A stretch of DNA of 14,996 bases, from NCBI GenBank assembly GCA_916049765.1, contig CAJZIX010000016.1:1-14996 (forward strand), read 5' to 3'. Source of the DNA: an uncultured bacterium (GTDB lineage: Bacteria; Patescibacteriota; Gracilibacteria; Absconditabacterales; Absconditicoccaceae). This document shows positions 14,969 through 14,996 of the stretch, piece after piece. The notes under the pieces are model-generated. The model was given only the letters and a program-made list of their open reading frames with translations. It searched no databases and was not told the origin of the DNA. Position 1 is the first letter of the stretch. Every line of letters starts with the position of its first letter. Made by a program: the position numbers and the translations under genes.

Positions 14969-14996
14969 AGTATAATTAGATTTTTTTTTTTGTCAA
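14969..14996 (-). promoter_or_regulatory. Strong sigma70-type promoter of the three-gene cluster
   Basis: On the minus strand: perfect -35 TTGACA (14991-14996, at the window edge), 16-bp A-rich spacer, -10 TATACT (14969-14974). Predicted start near 14962, leader of about 30 nt before the ATG at 14931. Confidence 0.75.

Overview
The window is AT-rich bacterial DNA that cannot be read with the standard code. Nearly every gene is interrupted by in-frame TGA, and those TGAs fall on conserved glycines: both Walker A glycines of ClpB, the Zn-LID Gly-Gly of adenylate kinase, and the GxxTxxC motif of the isochorismatase fold. I count 38 TGA codons in 13 genes, so UGA means Gly. CGA and CGG are rare (13 in-frame copies), and where family conservation is informative they sit at aromatic/Trp positions: DnaA domain I 'DLW', the DUF192 'LDIIWI' strand and the isochorismatase 'MQNxW/F' position. 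A tRNA with anticodon UCG, Trp-like anticodon arm and G73 lies at the left end. UGA=Gly plus CGA/CGG=Trp is the code described for Absconditabacterales (SR1, Candidate Phyla Radiation; NCBI table 37), so I assign the window there rather than to Gracilibacteria (table 25). Proteins below are read with that code.

Layout: 1-365 (+) is the 3' part of RNase P RNA, then almost immediately tRNA(UCG), then a terminator. 363-2486 (-) holds a membrane-anchored DUF192 protein and the ComM/YifB ATPase. 2743-5702 (+) holds an isochorismatase-fold protein, a hairpin repeat, a SAM methyltransferase, a DUF1653 protein and dnaA, ending in a two-way terminator. 5759-7282 (-) holds an uncharacterised 153-aa protein with its own strong promoter, and trpS. 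7445-11413 (+) holds rny (RNase Y), an Lgt-like membrane protein and a large membrane-anchored baseplate-J-like protein. 11503-12807 (+) is a ClpB lacking the N-domain and NBD1, preceded by a promoter overlapped by a CIRCE-like inverted repeat. 12926-13570 (-) is adk, convergent with clpB across two back-to-back terminators. 13656-14931 (-) is a cluster of three uncharacterised genes driven by a promoter at the very end of the window.

Most of the set is housekeeping: replication initiation, RNA processing and decay, tRNA charging, nucleotide metabolism and heat-shock disaggregation. The genes are largely separate short units with small spacers. Most starts have no visible Shine-Dalgarno. The five best promoters all have a 16-bp spacer. 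The most notable features are the sense-codon reassignment with its tRNA beside rnpB, and the half-length clpB with an HrcA-type operator. No mobile element, CRISPR array or rRNA was seen, and no gene-free stretch exceeds 300 bases.
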